From Imtechella halotolerans (GTDB taxonomy: Bacteria; Bacteroidota; Bacteroidia; Flavobacteriales; Flavobacteriaceae), in NCBI RefSeq assembly GCF_028743515.2, contig NZ_CP117969.2:5001-69000 (forward strand): 64,000 bases of DNA, given 5' to 3'. A program made the position numbers and the translations under genes. This document shows, one piece after another, positions 1-9,098 of the stretch. Every line of letters begins with the position of its first letter. Position 1 is the first letter of the stretch. Under the pieces are notes generated by a model that saw only the letters and a list, made by a program, of their open reading frames with translations, searched no databases and was not told the origin of the DNA.

Positions 1-160
1 CTACGTTGGGATGGGATAAGCGCTGAAAGCATATAAGCGCGAAACCCGCCACAAGATGAGATTTCTTTAAAGGGTCGTGGGAGATGACCACGTTGATAGG
101 CTACAGGTGTAAAGGCAGTAATGTCATAGCCGAGTAGTACTAATAACCCGTAGGCTTATT
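1..160 (+). rRNA. 23S ribosomal RNA, 3' end (partial)
   Basis: The first ~160 bases match the conserved 3' end of bacterial 23S rRNA: the block 'gggagatgaccacgttgata' followed by 'ggctacaggtgtaaaggcag' and a closing 'gagtagtactaataaccc' element. The gene starts upstream of the window. The 3' boundary is approximate because I placed it by resemblance to the family's terminal helix. 5S follows about 80 bp later, with no tRNA in this spacer. Confidence 0.93.
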
Positions 161-241
161 GCACACACTTTCTTTTTCGTTTAGTATTCTTATTTATCTC
201 AATATGTTAACCTATCACGTGCCAAGTGCATGTATCGATTT

Positions 242-349
242 AAGGTGGTTATAGCAATGGGGCTCACCTCTTACCTTTCCGAACAGAGTAGTTAAGCCCA
301 TTAGCGCAGATGGTACTGCCATCCGGTGGGAGAGTATGTCGCCGCCTTC
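242..349 (+). rRNA. 5S ribosomal RNA
   Basis: The 5' 'aaggtggt' pairs with the 3' 'gccgcctt', closing helix I. Between them lie the conserved 5S elements 'ctcacctcttacctttccga' then 'acagagtagttaagccc' and 'ggtactgccatccggtggga'. It lies just after the 23S end in the same orientation and is followed by a terminator, so it is the last gene of the rRNA operon. Ends are good to a few bases. Confidence 0.94.
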
Positions 350-355
350 TTTATA

Positions 356-384
356 AAAGCTCGTCTTTAAGACGGGCTTTTGTT
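356..384 (+). terminator. Rho-independent terminator of the rRNA operon
   Basis: Stem 'aaagctcgtctt' / 'aagacgggcttt' with a one-base loop region, then 'tgttgttt'. It lies 6 bp after 5S and closes the rRNA operon facing gltD. Confidence 0.85.
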
Positions 385-438
385 GTTTATACACCACAAC
401 AACTTCTTCAATAGTGTAGGGAAGATTTCCTAATAGAA

Positions 439-459
439 GCCGACTATTTATAAGTCGGC
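439..459 (-). terminator. Possible terminator hairpin overlapping the gltD stop codon
   Basis: Inverted repeat GCCGACT/AGTCGGC with a 7-nt loop. The gltD stop codon (448-450) lies inside the loop, and the downstream tail (TTCTATTA on the minus strand) is only weakly U-rich. Terminator function is an inference from position. Confidence 0.4.
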
Positions 460-1866
460 CCTATCAAGGTTTAATTTTCTATCTATTTCGTTAACTATAT
501 TTCTACCTTCTGCTAGAGCATTAACTACAAGTGATTGGCCAATTCGTGCATCCCCAAGAAGATAATATTTCGAATCGTTGGTAACGTATTCTTTTGAATT
601 AAATGAAACTCGTTTGAAGTCTATTTTTTTAAGGCTAGGGTGTATCTTTGGACCTGTAAAGCCAATGGCTATAAATAGTATGTCACAAGGAATTGTCCTT
701 GAAGTATTTGGTATTTTCTGCTTGGTTTTAGTACCATTTACATCATTTTTTATCTCTACTTCTGAAATGCTGATCGATACAAGCTGATTTTTTTCAGTAT
801 TTAAATGGGTGGCAAATGATTTAAATATTCTGTTACATCCCTCTTGATGTGAAGTACTTTCTTGATATACTACCGCATCCATGGGCCAAGGAGTTTTTTC
901 TGAACGTATTAAGGGGGGTTTATTATGATAGTCTAATTGGGTTATACTAAGAGCCCCTTCTCTGTTGGCTGTTCCGATACAGTCTGATCCTGTATCTCCT
1001 CCGCCAATGACAACGACGTGTTTCCCTTTTACATTAATTTTTGATAATTTTTGTTCTTTTGACACGATTCTATTTGCTTGAGTTAAGTATTCCATTGCGT
1101 AATGAACTCCAATGATATTCTTGCTTTCTATATCATAAGACCTTGGTTTTTGGGCTCCAATTGCAAGAATGATGGCGTCATAGTTTTTTTCAAGCATGTC
1201 AAACTCTATATCTTTGCCTACTTCCGTCTCCGTTATGAAGTGTATTCCTTCCTTAATCAATATTTGAATTCTACGTTCAATATATTTCTTTTCTAGTTTA
1301 AAATCTGGGATGCCATATCGTAATAATCCTCCTAACTTTTTGTCTTTTTCATATACTGTTATAGTATATCCTGCTTGGTTTAAATAATGTGCTGCTGAAA
1401 GGCCAGCTGGTCCTGATCCAATAATAGCAATTTTCTTTCCGTTATACTTTGTAGGTTTTTTTGCTTTAACATAAGATAATTCAAAAGCCTTTTCTGCTAT
1501 AGTTTTCTCAATTTCTTCAATAGTTACTGCCTCACTGTTAATACCTAGGACACAGCCTTGTTCGCAGGGTGCCGGGCATATTCTTCCTGTAAATTCCGGA
1601 AAGGGGTTTGTTTTGGTTAAAATAGTATATGCATCTTCCCAACGCCCTTCGTGTGCAGCCTGATTAAAATCTGGAATATTATTTTCTAATGGGCATTTAT
1701 AGTGGCAAAATGGAACACCGCAGTCCATACAACGTGCTGTCTGTTGGGTTAATGTTTGCTCAGTATAAGGGGTGTAAAATTCATTAAAGTGTGATATTCG
1801 GTCATTTGGCGATTCGGCTTTTGCCGATTGTCTACTGTATTTGATAAATCCGTCTAAAGTTGCCAT
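448..1866 (-). CDS. gltD: Glutamate synthase [NADPH] small subunit
   Basis: Beta subunit of GOGAT. It takes electrons from NADPH and passes them through FAD and Fe-S clusters to GltB, which makes glutamate from glutamine and 2-oxoglutarate in the cytoplasm. Seen in the 472-aa protein: an N-terminal cysteine cluster C46-x2-C49-x4-C54-x3-C58 with C97/C101/C105 (two 4Fe-4S sites), the FAD-binding GSGPAGLSAAH near residue 151, and a second dinucleotide motif GGGDTGSDC near 290. Length is normal for the family. It is the second gene of gltBD, starting 2 bp after gltB stops, so the two are surely cotranscribed and probably translationally coupled. It ends convergent with the rRNA operon. Confidence 0.96.
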   Translation of the reverse strand: MATLDGFIKYSRQSAKAESPNDRISHFNEFYTPYTEQTLTQQTARCMDCGVPFCHYKCPLENNIPDFNQAAHEGRWEDAYTILTKTNPFPEFTGRICPAPCEQGCVLGINSEAVTIEEIEKTIAEKAFELSYVKAKKPTKYNGKKIAIIGSGPAGLSAAHYLNQAGYTITVYEKDKKLGGLLRYGIPDFKLEKKYIERRIQILIKEGIHFITETEVGKDIEFDMLEKNYDAIILAIGAQKPRSYDIESKNIIGVHYAMEYLTQANRIVSKEQKLSKINVKGKHVVVIGGGDTGSDCIGTANREGALSITQLDYHNKPPLIRSEKTPWPMDAVVYQESTSHQEGCNRIFKSFATHLNTEKNQLVSISISEVEIKNDVNGTKTKQKIPNTSRTIPCDILFIAIGFTGPKIHPSLKKIDFKRVSFNSKEYVTNDSKYYLLGDARIGQSLVVNALAEGRNIVNEIDRKLNLDRADL

Positions 1867-1868
1867 AA

Positions 1869-4800
1869 TTAATGAGTTTGAAGAATTATATCTTTTGATT
1901 GAACGGCTTTTAGTTCAATCGCTTTTTTATATTCGGTTGGAATTATTTTAATCCATTTAGGTAAATGCTTATTCCATTGGTTGATAACTGAACTGGCCAA
2001 TTCACTTTGGGTATGCTTACTATGTGCTTGGAGTTGGCTTTTTACAAATAAAATATCTTCAGCCGTAAGGGCTTCAATAAGAACTAATTCTGTATTTATT
2101 AGTTGGGTTATGTCATTATTGTTTAACACATAGGCAATTCCTCCACTCATTCCAGCGGCAAAATTACGCCCAATATTTCCTAGAATGATAACACTACCAC
2201 CAGTCATATATTCGCAACCATGAGCACCTATTCCTTCTACCACAACATCAGCCCCAGAATTACGAACACAAAATCGTTCTCCCGCTTGGCCATTTATAAA
2301 GGCGTTACCTGAAGTCGCTCCGTATAAAGCTACATTACCAATAATTGAGTTTTCATGTGCTTTGAATGTGGCATCGTTGTGTTTTTTAATAATTAATGTA
2401 CCTCCAGAAAGCCCTTTTCCGAAATAGTCGTTGGCTTCACCTGTTAATTGCAAAGTCATATTTTCACACGCAAATGCACCGAAACTTTGCCCTGCTGATC
2501 CGGTAAACTTTAGTACTAGGTTTGGCCTTCTCTTGCTATCTTTCTTAAATCTAGTATAGTAATGTGACAATGTACTTCCTACGGCTCGATCTAGGTTGTA
2601 AATCCTGTATTGTTTCTCTATGCTATCTTCAGTGCAGAGTAATGGGTACAGCTCATTGACAATACGTTGATTCAAACTACCCTCTAAGTCAAATGCTTGA
2701 CATGTGAATGAGTGATTTACGATATTGTGAATATTTTCCGCTTTATAAATTAATGCGGAGAGATCAAGATTCTTGAGCTTCCAAAATTCAATGGAATTAT
2801 TGATTTTTAAAACTTGGGATTGACCAACCATTTCATCTATGGTTTTAAAACCAAGTTGCGCCATTATTTCGCGAAGTTCATTAGCAATATGACTGAAGTA
2901 ATTAATTACATATGCGGGATTCCCTTTAAAAAATTCTCTTAAGGTTTTGTTTTGTGTTGCAATACCAACAGGACAAGTGTTGGTGTGACATTTGCGCATC
3001 ATAATACAACCCTGGGTAATGAGAGCAGCAGTTGAAATGCTCCATTCTTCTGCTCCTAATAAAGTGGCTATTGCGATATCTCTTGCAGTACGCAATTGTC
3101 CATCAGTTTGAAGTACTACACGATCTCTTAGTCCATTCATGACTAGGGTTTGATTTGTTTCGGCTAGACCAAGTTCCCAAGGCAATCCAGCATGTTGAAT
3201 AGAGCCTATTGGGGAAGCACCAGTTCCTCCATCAAAACCAGATATCATAATAGCTTCAGCTTTTGCTTTGGCTACACCAGCAGCTATTGTTCCCACGCCT
3301 GCCTTGGAAACCAGTTTTACGTTTATTCTTGCTGAAGGGTTTGCAGATTTTAAGTCATATATTAGTTGAGCTAAGTCCTCAATAGAATATATATCATGAT
3401 GAGGGGGTGGTGAAATTAAACTAACTCCTGGTGTTGCATGACGAACATTTGCTATCCATTCATCAACTTTATATCCAGGAAGCTGACCGCCTTCTCCCGG
3501 TTTAGCTCCTTGAGCTATTTTTATCTGTATTTCTGAAGCTTCTGTAAGATATTCTATAGTGACGCCAAACCGCCCTGAAGCAACTTGCTTAATCTCAGAT
3601 CGCATGGAATCTCCATTATCTAATTTGGTGTACCTTTTTTTATCTTCTCCACCTTCTCCTGAATTCGATCTTCCTCCTATGCGGTTCATTGCTATAGCAA
3701 GTGAGGTATGCGCTTCCCAAGACAATGAGCCAAACGACATGGCTCCTGTGGAAAATCTTTTTAGAATGCTAGTTACCGGTTCTACTTCCTCCAATGGAAT
3801 TGAAATTCTTTTTCGGAATTCTAACAAACTGCGTAGTGAAATACGGGAAGAGTCATCTACAAGCCTTGAAAATTGTTTGTATTGTTGGTAATCATTTTTC
3901 CAAGCGGATTGTTGTAATAAATGGATAGCTTCAGGGCTGAACAAATGTCTTTCTCCGTCCGTTTTCCATTGAAAAACACCTCCGGTTTCTAAGTGAAGTG
4001 ATTTGTCATTATAGGCATATTGATGCTTAGTAAGTATTTCTTTAGCGATATCATCGAAACTTAATCCATTTATTCGAGAAACAGTTCCCGTAAAGGCATA
4101 TTCAATGACATCATTATGAATACCTAAGGCTTCAAATATTTGTGCTCCATGGTAGGATTGTAATGTGGAAATTCCCATTTTAGAGAATATCTTGAGAAGT
4201 CCGTCGTTTACAGACTTTATATAGTTCTCATAGGCCTTTTCACTCTTAACATTATTTTTTCTTTGGGAGGTTAAGTAATCGATACTCGCAAAAGTCAAGT
4301 AGGGATTTACAATATTTGCCCCATATCCAATGAGAGTGGCAAAGTGATGAGATTCCATCACATCGCCTGCTTCTACTGCCAGTCCTGTACGAACACGAAG
4401 TTTGTTTCGAGTAAGATGATGATGAATTGCTCCAACTGCAAGTAATGAAGGTATTGGAGCAAATGTGTTGCTAGCTTCTCTATCTGAAATAATGAGAATA
4501 TTTATACCTTCGTCTAATATTGCCTTATCTGCTTCTTTGCATAAATTGATCAAGGCTTCTTGAAGTCTTCCTGGTTTACCATCTGCATTAAAAAGGGCAT
4601 TAATTTGCTTGCAACGAAAATTGGTGTGATCAATTTGTCTTATTTTTTCAAGCTGTTGATTGGTAATTATGGGGTGTGAAAATGTTATTTGCTTGCAATG
4701 CGCTGGAGTTGTTGAAAGAATATTAAAGGATCTCCCTATGCTAGTTCGAAGTGACATCATTACTCGTTCACGAAGAGGGTCTATTGGTGGATTGCTTACT

Positions 4801-6368
4801 TGTGCAAAATGCTGTTTAAAATAGTTGCTAAGATGTTGTGGCTTTTCAGATAGAATAGCCAATGGGGTGTCAGCACCCATAGAACCAATAGGCTCTTTTC
4901 CATCATGAATAGTAGCTATCAGGTTACGATAAATATCTTCCTCTGTATATCCAAAGAGTTGTTGTTTTTGAGTGATTTCTGAGGTATCAATTTGGTAAGA
5001 CAAGTTTTTGGATGGAAGTGTATTTATATCAATTTCATTATTTTGAATCCATTGAGAATATGGTTTTTGGGAGACAATCATATCTTTTACTTTACTATCC
5101 TCAATGAATTCTCCCTTTTGTAAGTTAATTAAGAAAATTTTACCAGGCTCTAATCTACCTTTTTTTGTAATGTTTTCTTCCCTAACGGGTAGCGCTCCTG
5201 CTTCAGATGATAGAATGATTCGGCCATCCTTGGTAAAGCAATATCGGGAGGGACGGAGTCCATTTCGATCTAAGGTTGCTCCAACTATATCGCCGTTAGT
5301 AAAACACAAAGACGCCGGCCCATCCCAAGGTTCAATAAGTGATGAATGATATTGATAAAACGCTTTCTTCTGAGGATTCATTAGTGTATCTTCCTGCCAG
5401 GCCTCGGGTATAAGCATCATCATGCTGTTTGAAAGACTTCTGCCTCCATGGTACAGTAACTCTAGCATGTTGTCTAAATTGGCAGAATCTGAGTTTTTGT
5501 GATTTACAATTGGATTTAGAATATCGATGTCCTTAGGGGAGAAATACGAGGATTCAAGATGATGTTGAAATGATTGCATCCAATTTACGTTTCCTTGTAT
5601 GGTGTTAATTTCTCCATTATGAGCTAAAAACCGGAATGGTTGAGCTAGATGCCATTTAGGAAATGTATTGGTGGAAAATCGGGAATGAATTAGAATAATG
5701 CGTGATGTAAATAATGGGTGAGTAAGATCTTTATAGTATTCTTTAAGCTGAAAGGTGGTTAATTGGCCCTTGTAAACAATAGTTTTAGAAGATAAAGAAG
5801 CAATATAAAATCCCTCGTCTGAAATATTGTATTTAGTATGGATTGTTTTGCTAATTGCTTTTCGTAGAACATAAAGTTGTCTTTCTAATTCGGTGTCATT
5901 TTCTTGTAATACCTGATGGCTTACAAATAATTGTTCGATGTTAGGTTCATTCTCTTTAGGCGTTTTTCCTAAAGTTCTGTTATTAACAGGTACTGTTCGG
6001 TAACCCAATAATTCAAAATTGTGAGCCTCTAGTTGTTCGTTTATATCGTTTCGAAATCGTGATCTAAGTGTTTTATCCTTCGGCATAAATAACATTCCAA
6101 CACCATATGTCCCTGGTTTTGGGAGTTCAATTCCAATACCTACAAGCTGATTTCTGAAATAAGAATCAGGGATTTGAGTGAGAATTCCTGCTCCGTCTCC
6201 GGAACAAGAATCGATTCCTGTTCCTCCTCGATGCTCCATGTTTTCGAGCATTTTTATGCCATCTTGAACTAATTGATGGCTAGCCTCACCATCTATTTGT
6301 ACAATGAAGCCAATACCACAAGCATCATGTTCAAATGTGTCTCTATAAAGTCCTTTTTCCTTTAACAT
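1869..6368 (-). CDS. gltB: Glutamate synthase large subunit
   Basis: Alpha subunit of GOGAT (1499 aa, typical size). An N-terminal class II glutamine amidotransferase domain releases ammonia from glutamine. The ammonia is channelled to an FMN/3Fe-4S synthase domain that reductively aminates 2-oxoglutarate. Seen: the nucleophile Cys17 in DACGIGF, which implies removal of a 16-residue propeptide; the synthase segment with GEGGEDKKRY; the Fe-S cysteines CIMMRKCHTNTCPVG around residue 1122-1133; and a C-terminal GXGXG beta-helix domain (TGGSVIILGNIGRNFAAGMSGG). It is first in the gltBD operon. The 366-bp upstream gap, with phased G-tract repeats, is the probable control region. Confidence 0.97.
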   Translation of the reverse strand: MLKEKGLYRDTFEHDACGIGFIVQIDGEASHQLVQDGIKMLENMEHRGGTGIDSCSGDGAGILTQIPDSYFRNQLVGIGIELPKPGTYGVGMLFMPKDKTLRSRFRNDINEQLEAHNFELLGYRTVPVNNRTLGKTPKENEPNIEQLFVSHQVLQENDTELERQLYVLRKAISKTIHTKYNISDEGFYIASLSSKTIVYKGQLTTFQLKEYYKDLTHPLFTSRIILIHSRFSTNTFPKWHLAQPFRFLAHNGEINTIQGNVNWMQSFQHHLESSYFSPKDIDILNPIVNHKNSDSANLDNMLELLYHGGRSLSNSMMMLIPEAWQEDTLMNPQKKAFYQYHSSLIEPWDGPASLCFTNGDIVGATLDRNGLRPSRYCFTKDGRIILSSEAGALPVREENITKKGRLEPGKIFLINLQKGEFIEDSKVKDMIVSQKPYSQWIQNNEIDINTLPSKNLSYQIDTSEITQKQQLFGYTEEDIYRNLIATIHDGKEPIGSMGADTPLAILSEKPQHLSNYFKQHFAQVSNPPIDPLRERVMMSLRTSIGRSFNILSTTPAHCKQITFSHPIITNQQLEKIRQIDHTNFRCKQINALFNADGKPGRLQEALINLCKEADKAILDEGINILIISDREASNTFAPIPSLLAVGAIHHHLTRNKLRVRTGLAVEAGDVMESHHFATLIGYGANIVNPYLTFASIDYLTSQRKNNVKSEKAYENYIKSVNDGLLKIFSKMGISTLQSYHGAQIFEALGIHNDVIEYAFTGTVSRINGLSFDDIAKEILTKHQYAYNDKSLHLETGGVFQWKTDGERHLFSPEAIHLLQQSAWKNDYQQYKQFSRLVDDSSRISLRSLLEFRKRISIPLEEVEPVTSILKRFSTGAMSFGSLSWEAHTSLAIAMNRIGGRSNSGEGGEDKKRYTKLDNGDSMRSEIKQVASGRFGVTIEYLTEASEIQIKIAQGAKPGEGGQLPGYKVDEWIANVRHATPGVSLISPPPHHDIYSIEDLAQLIYDLKSANPSARINVKLVSKAGVGTIAAGVAKAKAEAIMISGFDGGTGASPIGSIQHAGLPWELGLAETNQTLVMNGLRDRVVLQTDGQLRTARDIAIATLLGAEEWSISTAALITQGCIMMRKCHTNTCPVGIATQNKTLREFFKGNPAYVINYFSHIANELREIMAQLGFKTIDEMVGQSQVLKINNSIEFWKLKNLDLSALIYKAENIHNIVNHSFTCQAFDLEGSLNQRIVNELYPLLCTEDSIEKQYRIYNLDRAVGSTLSHYYTRFKKDSKRRPNLVLKFTGSAGQSFGAFACENMTLQLTGEANDYFGKGLSGGTLIIKKHNDATFKAHENSIIGNVALYGATSGNAFINGQAGERFCVRNSGADVVVEGIGAHGCEYMTGGSVIILGNIGRNFAAGMSGGIAYVLNNNDITQLINTELVLIEALTAEDILFVKSQLQAHSKHTQSELASSVINQWNKHLPKWIKIIPTEYKKAIELKAVQSKDIILQTH

Positions 6369-6667
6369 TTATTGCATTTTTTTAACTAAAGTAGATGTTT
6401 TGGTTAATTAAAAATTGCTAATCGAATAAATGTTTGAAAGAAATGTAATGAATTAAAAAAATAAGTATAAAAAATGTAATTACCACAAAGTATTCCTTGT
6501 ATTTTATTAAATTGATAAAATCATCTAATTGAATCGCTGTAAATTGTCTTAAATAGGGGGTGTTGTTTTGTTTATCGAAACATTTTGTGGATTATTTTAT
6601 GTTTTTAATAGGGGTGTATTTGTTTTAGGGCTATTATTTTTAATAATTTTAAATTTTTGAAGGGGGT
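6369..6667 (-). promoter_or_regulatory. gltB upstream region with three phased G-tract repeats
   Basis: A non-coding, very AT-rich gap of 366 bp lies between gltB and the acyl-CoA dehydrogenase gene (the last part is that gene's terminator). Its only conspicuous order is a repeated element, (T/A)A-GGGG(G)TGT. The GGGTGT core occurs at 6558-6563, 6612-6617 and 6664-6669, all in the same direction. Core spacings are 54 and 52 bp, close to five helical turns. I could not find a clean TAnnTTTG box for gltB on the minus strand; the nearest is TACTTTAG at about 6385-6392. Regulatory function is inferred from position and periodicity. Confidence 0.4.
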
Positions 6668-6708
6668 GTAAAAAAAACGACCTTTTCGAATTATTGAAAA
6701 AGGTCGTT
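6668..6708 (-). terminator. Rho-independent terminator after the acyl-CoA dehydrogenase gene
   Basis: Perfect 11-bp stem: AACGACCTTTT (6676-6686) with AAAAGGTCGTT (6698-6708). Read on the minus strand it is followed by a run of T (complement of the A run at 6671-6677). It lies 27 bp after the stop codon. Confidence 0.88.
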
Positions 6709-6734
6709 GTTATTGCAAGTAAGAGATGATTACT

Positions 6735-7877
6735 TTAATCCTTCAAAACGGCTCTTGATATTACAATTTTTTGAATTTCTGATGTTCCCTCGTATATCTG
6801 TGTGATTTTTGCATCGCGCATTAATCGCTCAACATGATATTCCTTGACATATCCATTTCCTCCATGAATCTGAACAGCTTCAATTGTTGTGTCCATTGCT
6901 ACTTGAGAAGCATATAATTTTGCCATAGCTCCACTTAAATCGTAATTTTCATGATTGTCTTTGTCACGAGCTGCTTTATAAACTAGAAGTCTAGCTGCGG
7001 TAATTTGTGTAGCCATATCAGCCAATTTAAACGCGATAGCTTGGTGATTGCAAATTTCAGTTCCGAAAGCTTTGCGTACTTTTGAATACTCTTTTGCCAA
7101 TTCATATGCTCCAGCGGCTATACCTAATGCTTGGGATGCAATTCCTATACGTCCCCCTGCTAATGTTTTCATTGCAAATGTAAATCCAAAGCCATCTTCT
7201 CCGATTCTATTTTCTTTAGGGACTTTAACATCTGTAAACATTAAAGAATGTGTATCACTTCCTCTAATACCCAATTTTTGTTCTTTAGGTCCAATTTCGA
7301 AACCAGGCATGCCTTTTTCTACAATTAGGGCATTTATTCCTTTATGACCTTTTTCGGGATAGGTTTGAGCAATTACTAGATACACATCAGCTGTACCACC
7401 ATTAGTAATCCAGTTTTTTGTGCCATTAAGAATATAGTGGTCACCTTTATCAATTGCAGTTGTTTTTTGCGAAGTAGCATCACTTCCTGCTTCCGGTTCG
7501 GATAAGCAAAAAGCTCCTATGATTTCTCCAGAAGCAAGCCGTGTCAAATACTTTTGTTTTTGTTCTTCTGAGCCGTATGTTTCAAGTCCCCAGCAAACTA
7601 AAGAGTTGTTTACAGACATTACTACGGATGCGGAAGCGTCAATTTTTGAAATTTCTTCCATGGCGATTGCGTAAGACAGGGTGTCCATACCACCGCCACC
7701 ATATTTTGGGTCTACCATCATGCCTAAAAAGCCGAGTTCCCCCATCTTCTTAATTTGTTCTGTTGGGAATTTTTGATGTTCATCACGCTCAATAACGCCC
7801 GGTAGGAGTTCATTTTTAGCAAACTCACGAGCTGCGCTCTGTATCATTAAATGTTCTTCTGAGAGTGTAAAATCCAT
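6735..7877 (-). CDS. Acyl-CoA dehydrogenase (short/medium-chain type)
   Basis: An FAD enzyme that introduces the alpha,beta double bond into acyl-CoA thioesters, in fatty acid or branched-chain amino acid breakdown, passing electrons to ETF. The 380-aa protein has the full family layout: an N-terminal helical domain, the flavin-contacting FCLSEPEAGSDA near 122-133, a middle beta domain, and a C-terminal helical domain with the QIHGGNGY motif. The catalytic Glu is about residue 363 in QIYEGTSEIQ, the short-chain/isovaleryl arrangement. Chain-length preference cannot be read from this. It is monocistronic: it has its own TATCTTTG promoter box 39 bp upstream and a strong terminator. Confidence 0.94.
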   Translation of the reverse strand: MDFTLSEEHLMIQSAAREFAKNELLPGVIERDEHQKFPTEQIKKMGELGFLGMMVDPKYGGGGMDTLSYAIAMEEISKIDASASVVMSVNNSLVCWGLETYGSEEQKQKYLTRLASGEIIGAFCLSEPEAGSDATSQKTTAIDKGDHYILNGTKNWITNGGTADVYLVIAQTYPEKGHKGINALIVEKGMPGFEIGPKEQKLGIRGSDTHSLMFTDVKVPKENRIGEDGFGFTFAMKTLAGGRIGIASQALGIAAGAYELAKEYSKVRKAFGTEICNHQAIAFKLADMATQITAARLLVYKAARDKDNHENYDLSGAMAKLYASQVAMDTTIEAVQIHGGNGYVKEYHVERLMRDAKITQIYEGTSEIQKIVISRAVLKD

Positions 7878-7915
7878 AACGTTTTGTTTCGTAATTGTTA
7901 GTTTTTTTCAATTTT

Positions 7916-7923
7916 CAAAGATA
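7916..7923 (-). promoter_or_regulatory. -7 promoter box (TATCTTTG) of the acyl-CoA dehydrogenase gene
   Basis: CAAAGATA on the plus strand reads TATCTTTG on the minus strand, a perfect match to the Bacteroidota TAnnTTTG box. It lies 38 bp upstream of the start codon. I see no clear -33 TTG at the usual distance. Confidence 0.55.
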
Positions 7924-7969
7924 CTTTTTTAATCGGTATTATCCGTAGAGAATTGCTAATTTTAGCACT

Positions 7970-9037
7970 ATGAATCAGGATGTATATCATGTAATTGGGG
8001 TGATGTCTGGAACGTCATTAGATGGGGTAGATTTGGCCTACTGTCGTTTTGATAGTGGTAAAGGCTGGCAATTTGAAATTATTGAAGCTGAGACAATACC
8101 TTATCCATTATATTGGAAGGAACAATTAAGGAATAGTGTTGCTTTATCGCAAGAGAAACTTCAGATTTTAGATAAAACATATACTCATTATCTATCCAAG
8201 ATTATAGCGGATTTTATTCAAAGAAAAAACATAGTAGTTTTGGATGCTGTGTGTTCTCATGGGCACACGGTTTTACATCAGCCTGAAAATGGAATAACCT
8301 ATCAAATAGGGAATTTACCAGAACTTTCTAGTTTGTTAATGCAAACGGTAGTTTGTGATTTTAGAAAACAGGATGTGAAACTAGGTGGACAAGGTGCGCC
8401 TTTGGTTCCAATAGGTGACCGAATGCTTTTTGGTACCTATGAGTATTGTCTAAATTTGGGGGGATTTGCTAATATTTCATCTGAAATTGAATGTAGACGA
8501 ATAGCCTTTGATATTTGTCCCGTTAATATTGTGATGAATATGTTTGCTGAAAAATTAGGGCAGCCATTTGATAAAGATGGCGCTTGGGCAGCATCAGGTG
8601 CTTTACATGTAAAATTACTTTCGTCTCTAAACGAGCTTTCATACTATTCTAAGCTCCCGCCAAAATCCCTAGGTCTTGAATGGGTTCAGGAAAAGGTTTT
8701 ACCATTGATTTCTAAATACAAACTATCTGAAATAGATGTGTTGCGCACCTTTGTGGGCCATATAGTGACTCAGGTGTCAAATGTTGTAAAGCCAGGTACT
8801 TCTATTTTAGTAACAGGAGGAGGGGCTCATAATACATTTTTGATGCATGAATTTCGGTCCGAAGTGAAGGCTTGTTTTATTCGGCCAGAAAGGTTGATTG
8901 TAGATTATAAGGAAGCCTTAGTGTTTGGTTTATTAGGGGTACTTAAAATGCGTCAAGAAACCAATTGTTTACAAAGTGTTACAGGTGCTAAAATGGATCA
9001 TAGTTCGGGGGAAATTTACCCGTTTAAAATTGACTAA
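7970..9037 (+). CDS. anmK: Anhydro-N-acetylmuramic acid kinase
   Basis: Cytoplasmic enzyme of peptidoglycan recycling. It hydrolyses the 1,6-anhydro bond of anhydroMurNAc and phosphorylates it with ATP to MurNAc-6-phosphate. The 355-aa protein carries the family's N-terminal signature GVMSGTSLDGVDLAYCRF (residues 10-27), the acidic catalytic segment around Asp181, and a C-terminal GGGAHN nucleotide-site motif. Oddity: the usual DTGPGN sequence reads DICPVN here. The ATG lies only 4 nt after a TAATTTTAG promoter-like box, so the transcript may be almost leaderless. It is divergent from the acyl-CoA dehydrogenase gene. Confidence 0.93.
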   Translation: MNQDVYHVIGVMSGTSLDGVDLAYCRFDSGKGWQFEIIEAETIPYPLYWKEQLRNSVALSQEKLQILDKTYTHYLSKIIADFIQRKNIVVLDAVCSHGHTVLHQPENGITYQIGNLPELSSLLMQTVVCDFRKQDVKLGGQGAPLVPIGDRMLFGTYEYCLNLGGFANISSEIECRRIAFDICPVNIVMNMFAEKLGQPFDKDGAWAASGALHVKLLSSLNELSYYSKLPPKSLGLEWVQEKVLPLISKYKLSEIDVLRTFVGHIVTQVSNVVKPGTSILVTGGGAHNTFLMHEFRSEVKACFIRPERLIVDYKEALVFGLLGVLKMRQETNCLQSVTGAKMDHSSGEIYPFKID

Positions 9038-9064
9038 AAAGGGCACTAGGAGTAATCAATTTTT

Positions 9065-9072
9065 TATATTTG
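9065..9072 (+). promoter_or_regulatory. -7 promoter box (TATATTTG) of the amino acid dehydrogenase gene
   Basis: Perfect TAnnTTTG match 26 bp before the ATG at 9099. It argues against the longer reading frame that begins upstream at 8976, because that start would lie outside this transcript. Confidence 0.6.
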
Positions 9073-9098
9073 TGCATTATGAAATTTTTAATGAAATA

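Noticed and set aside
215-397. Open frame across the 5S rRNA gene and terminator
   Set aside because: It overlaps a structured rRNA gene and has no support as protein.
439-459. gltD stop codon inside a hairpin loop considered as recoding or stop-codon readthrough signal
   Set aside because: Protein length and ending are normal for GltD, and downstream codons do not extend a conserved domain; a simple terminator is the easier reading.
3559-3891. 110-codon open frame antisense to gltB
   Set aside because: gltB is unmistakable in this region with conserved Fe-S and FMN motifs nearby; the antisense frame has no recognisable protein character.
8976-9098. Longer N-terminus for the amino acid dehydrogenase starting inside anmK
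   Set aside because: The extra 41 residues do not look like the family, and a TATATTTG promoter box lies within them. The ATG at 9099 aligns with the family start.
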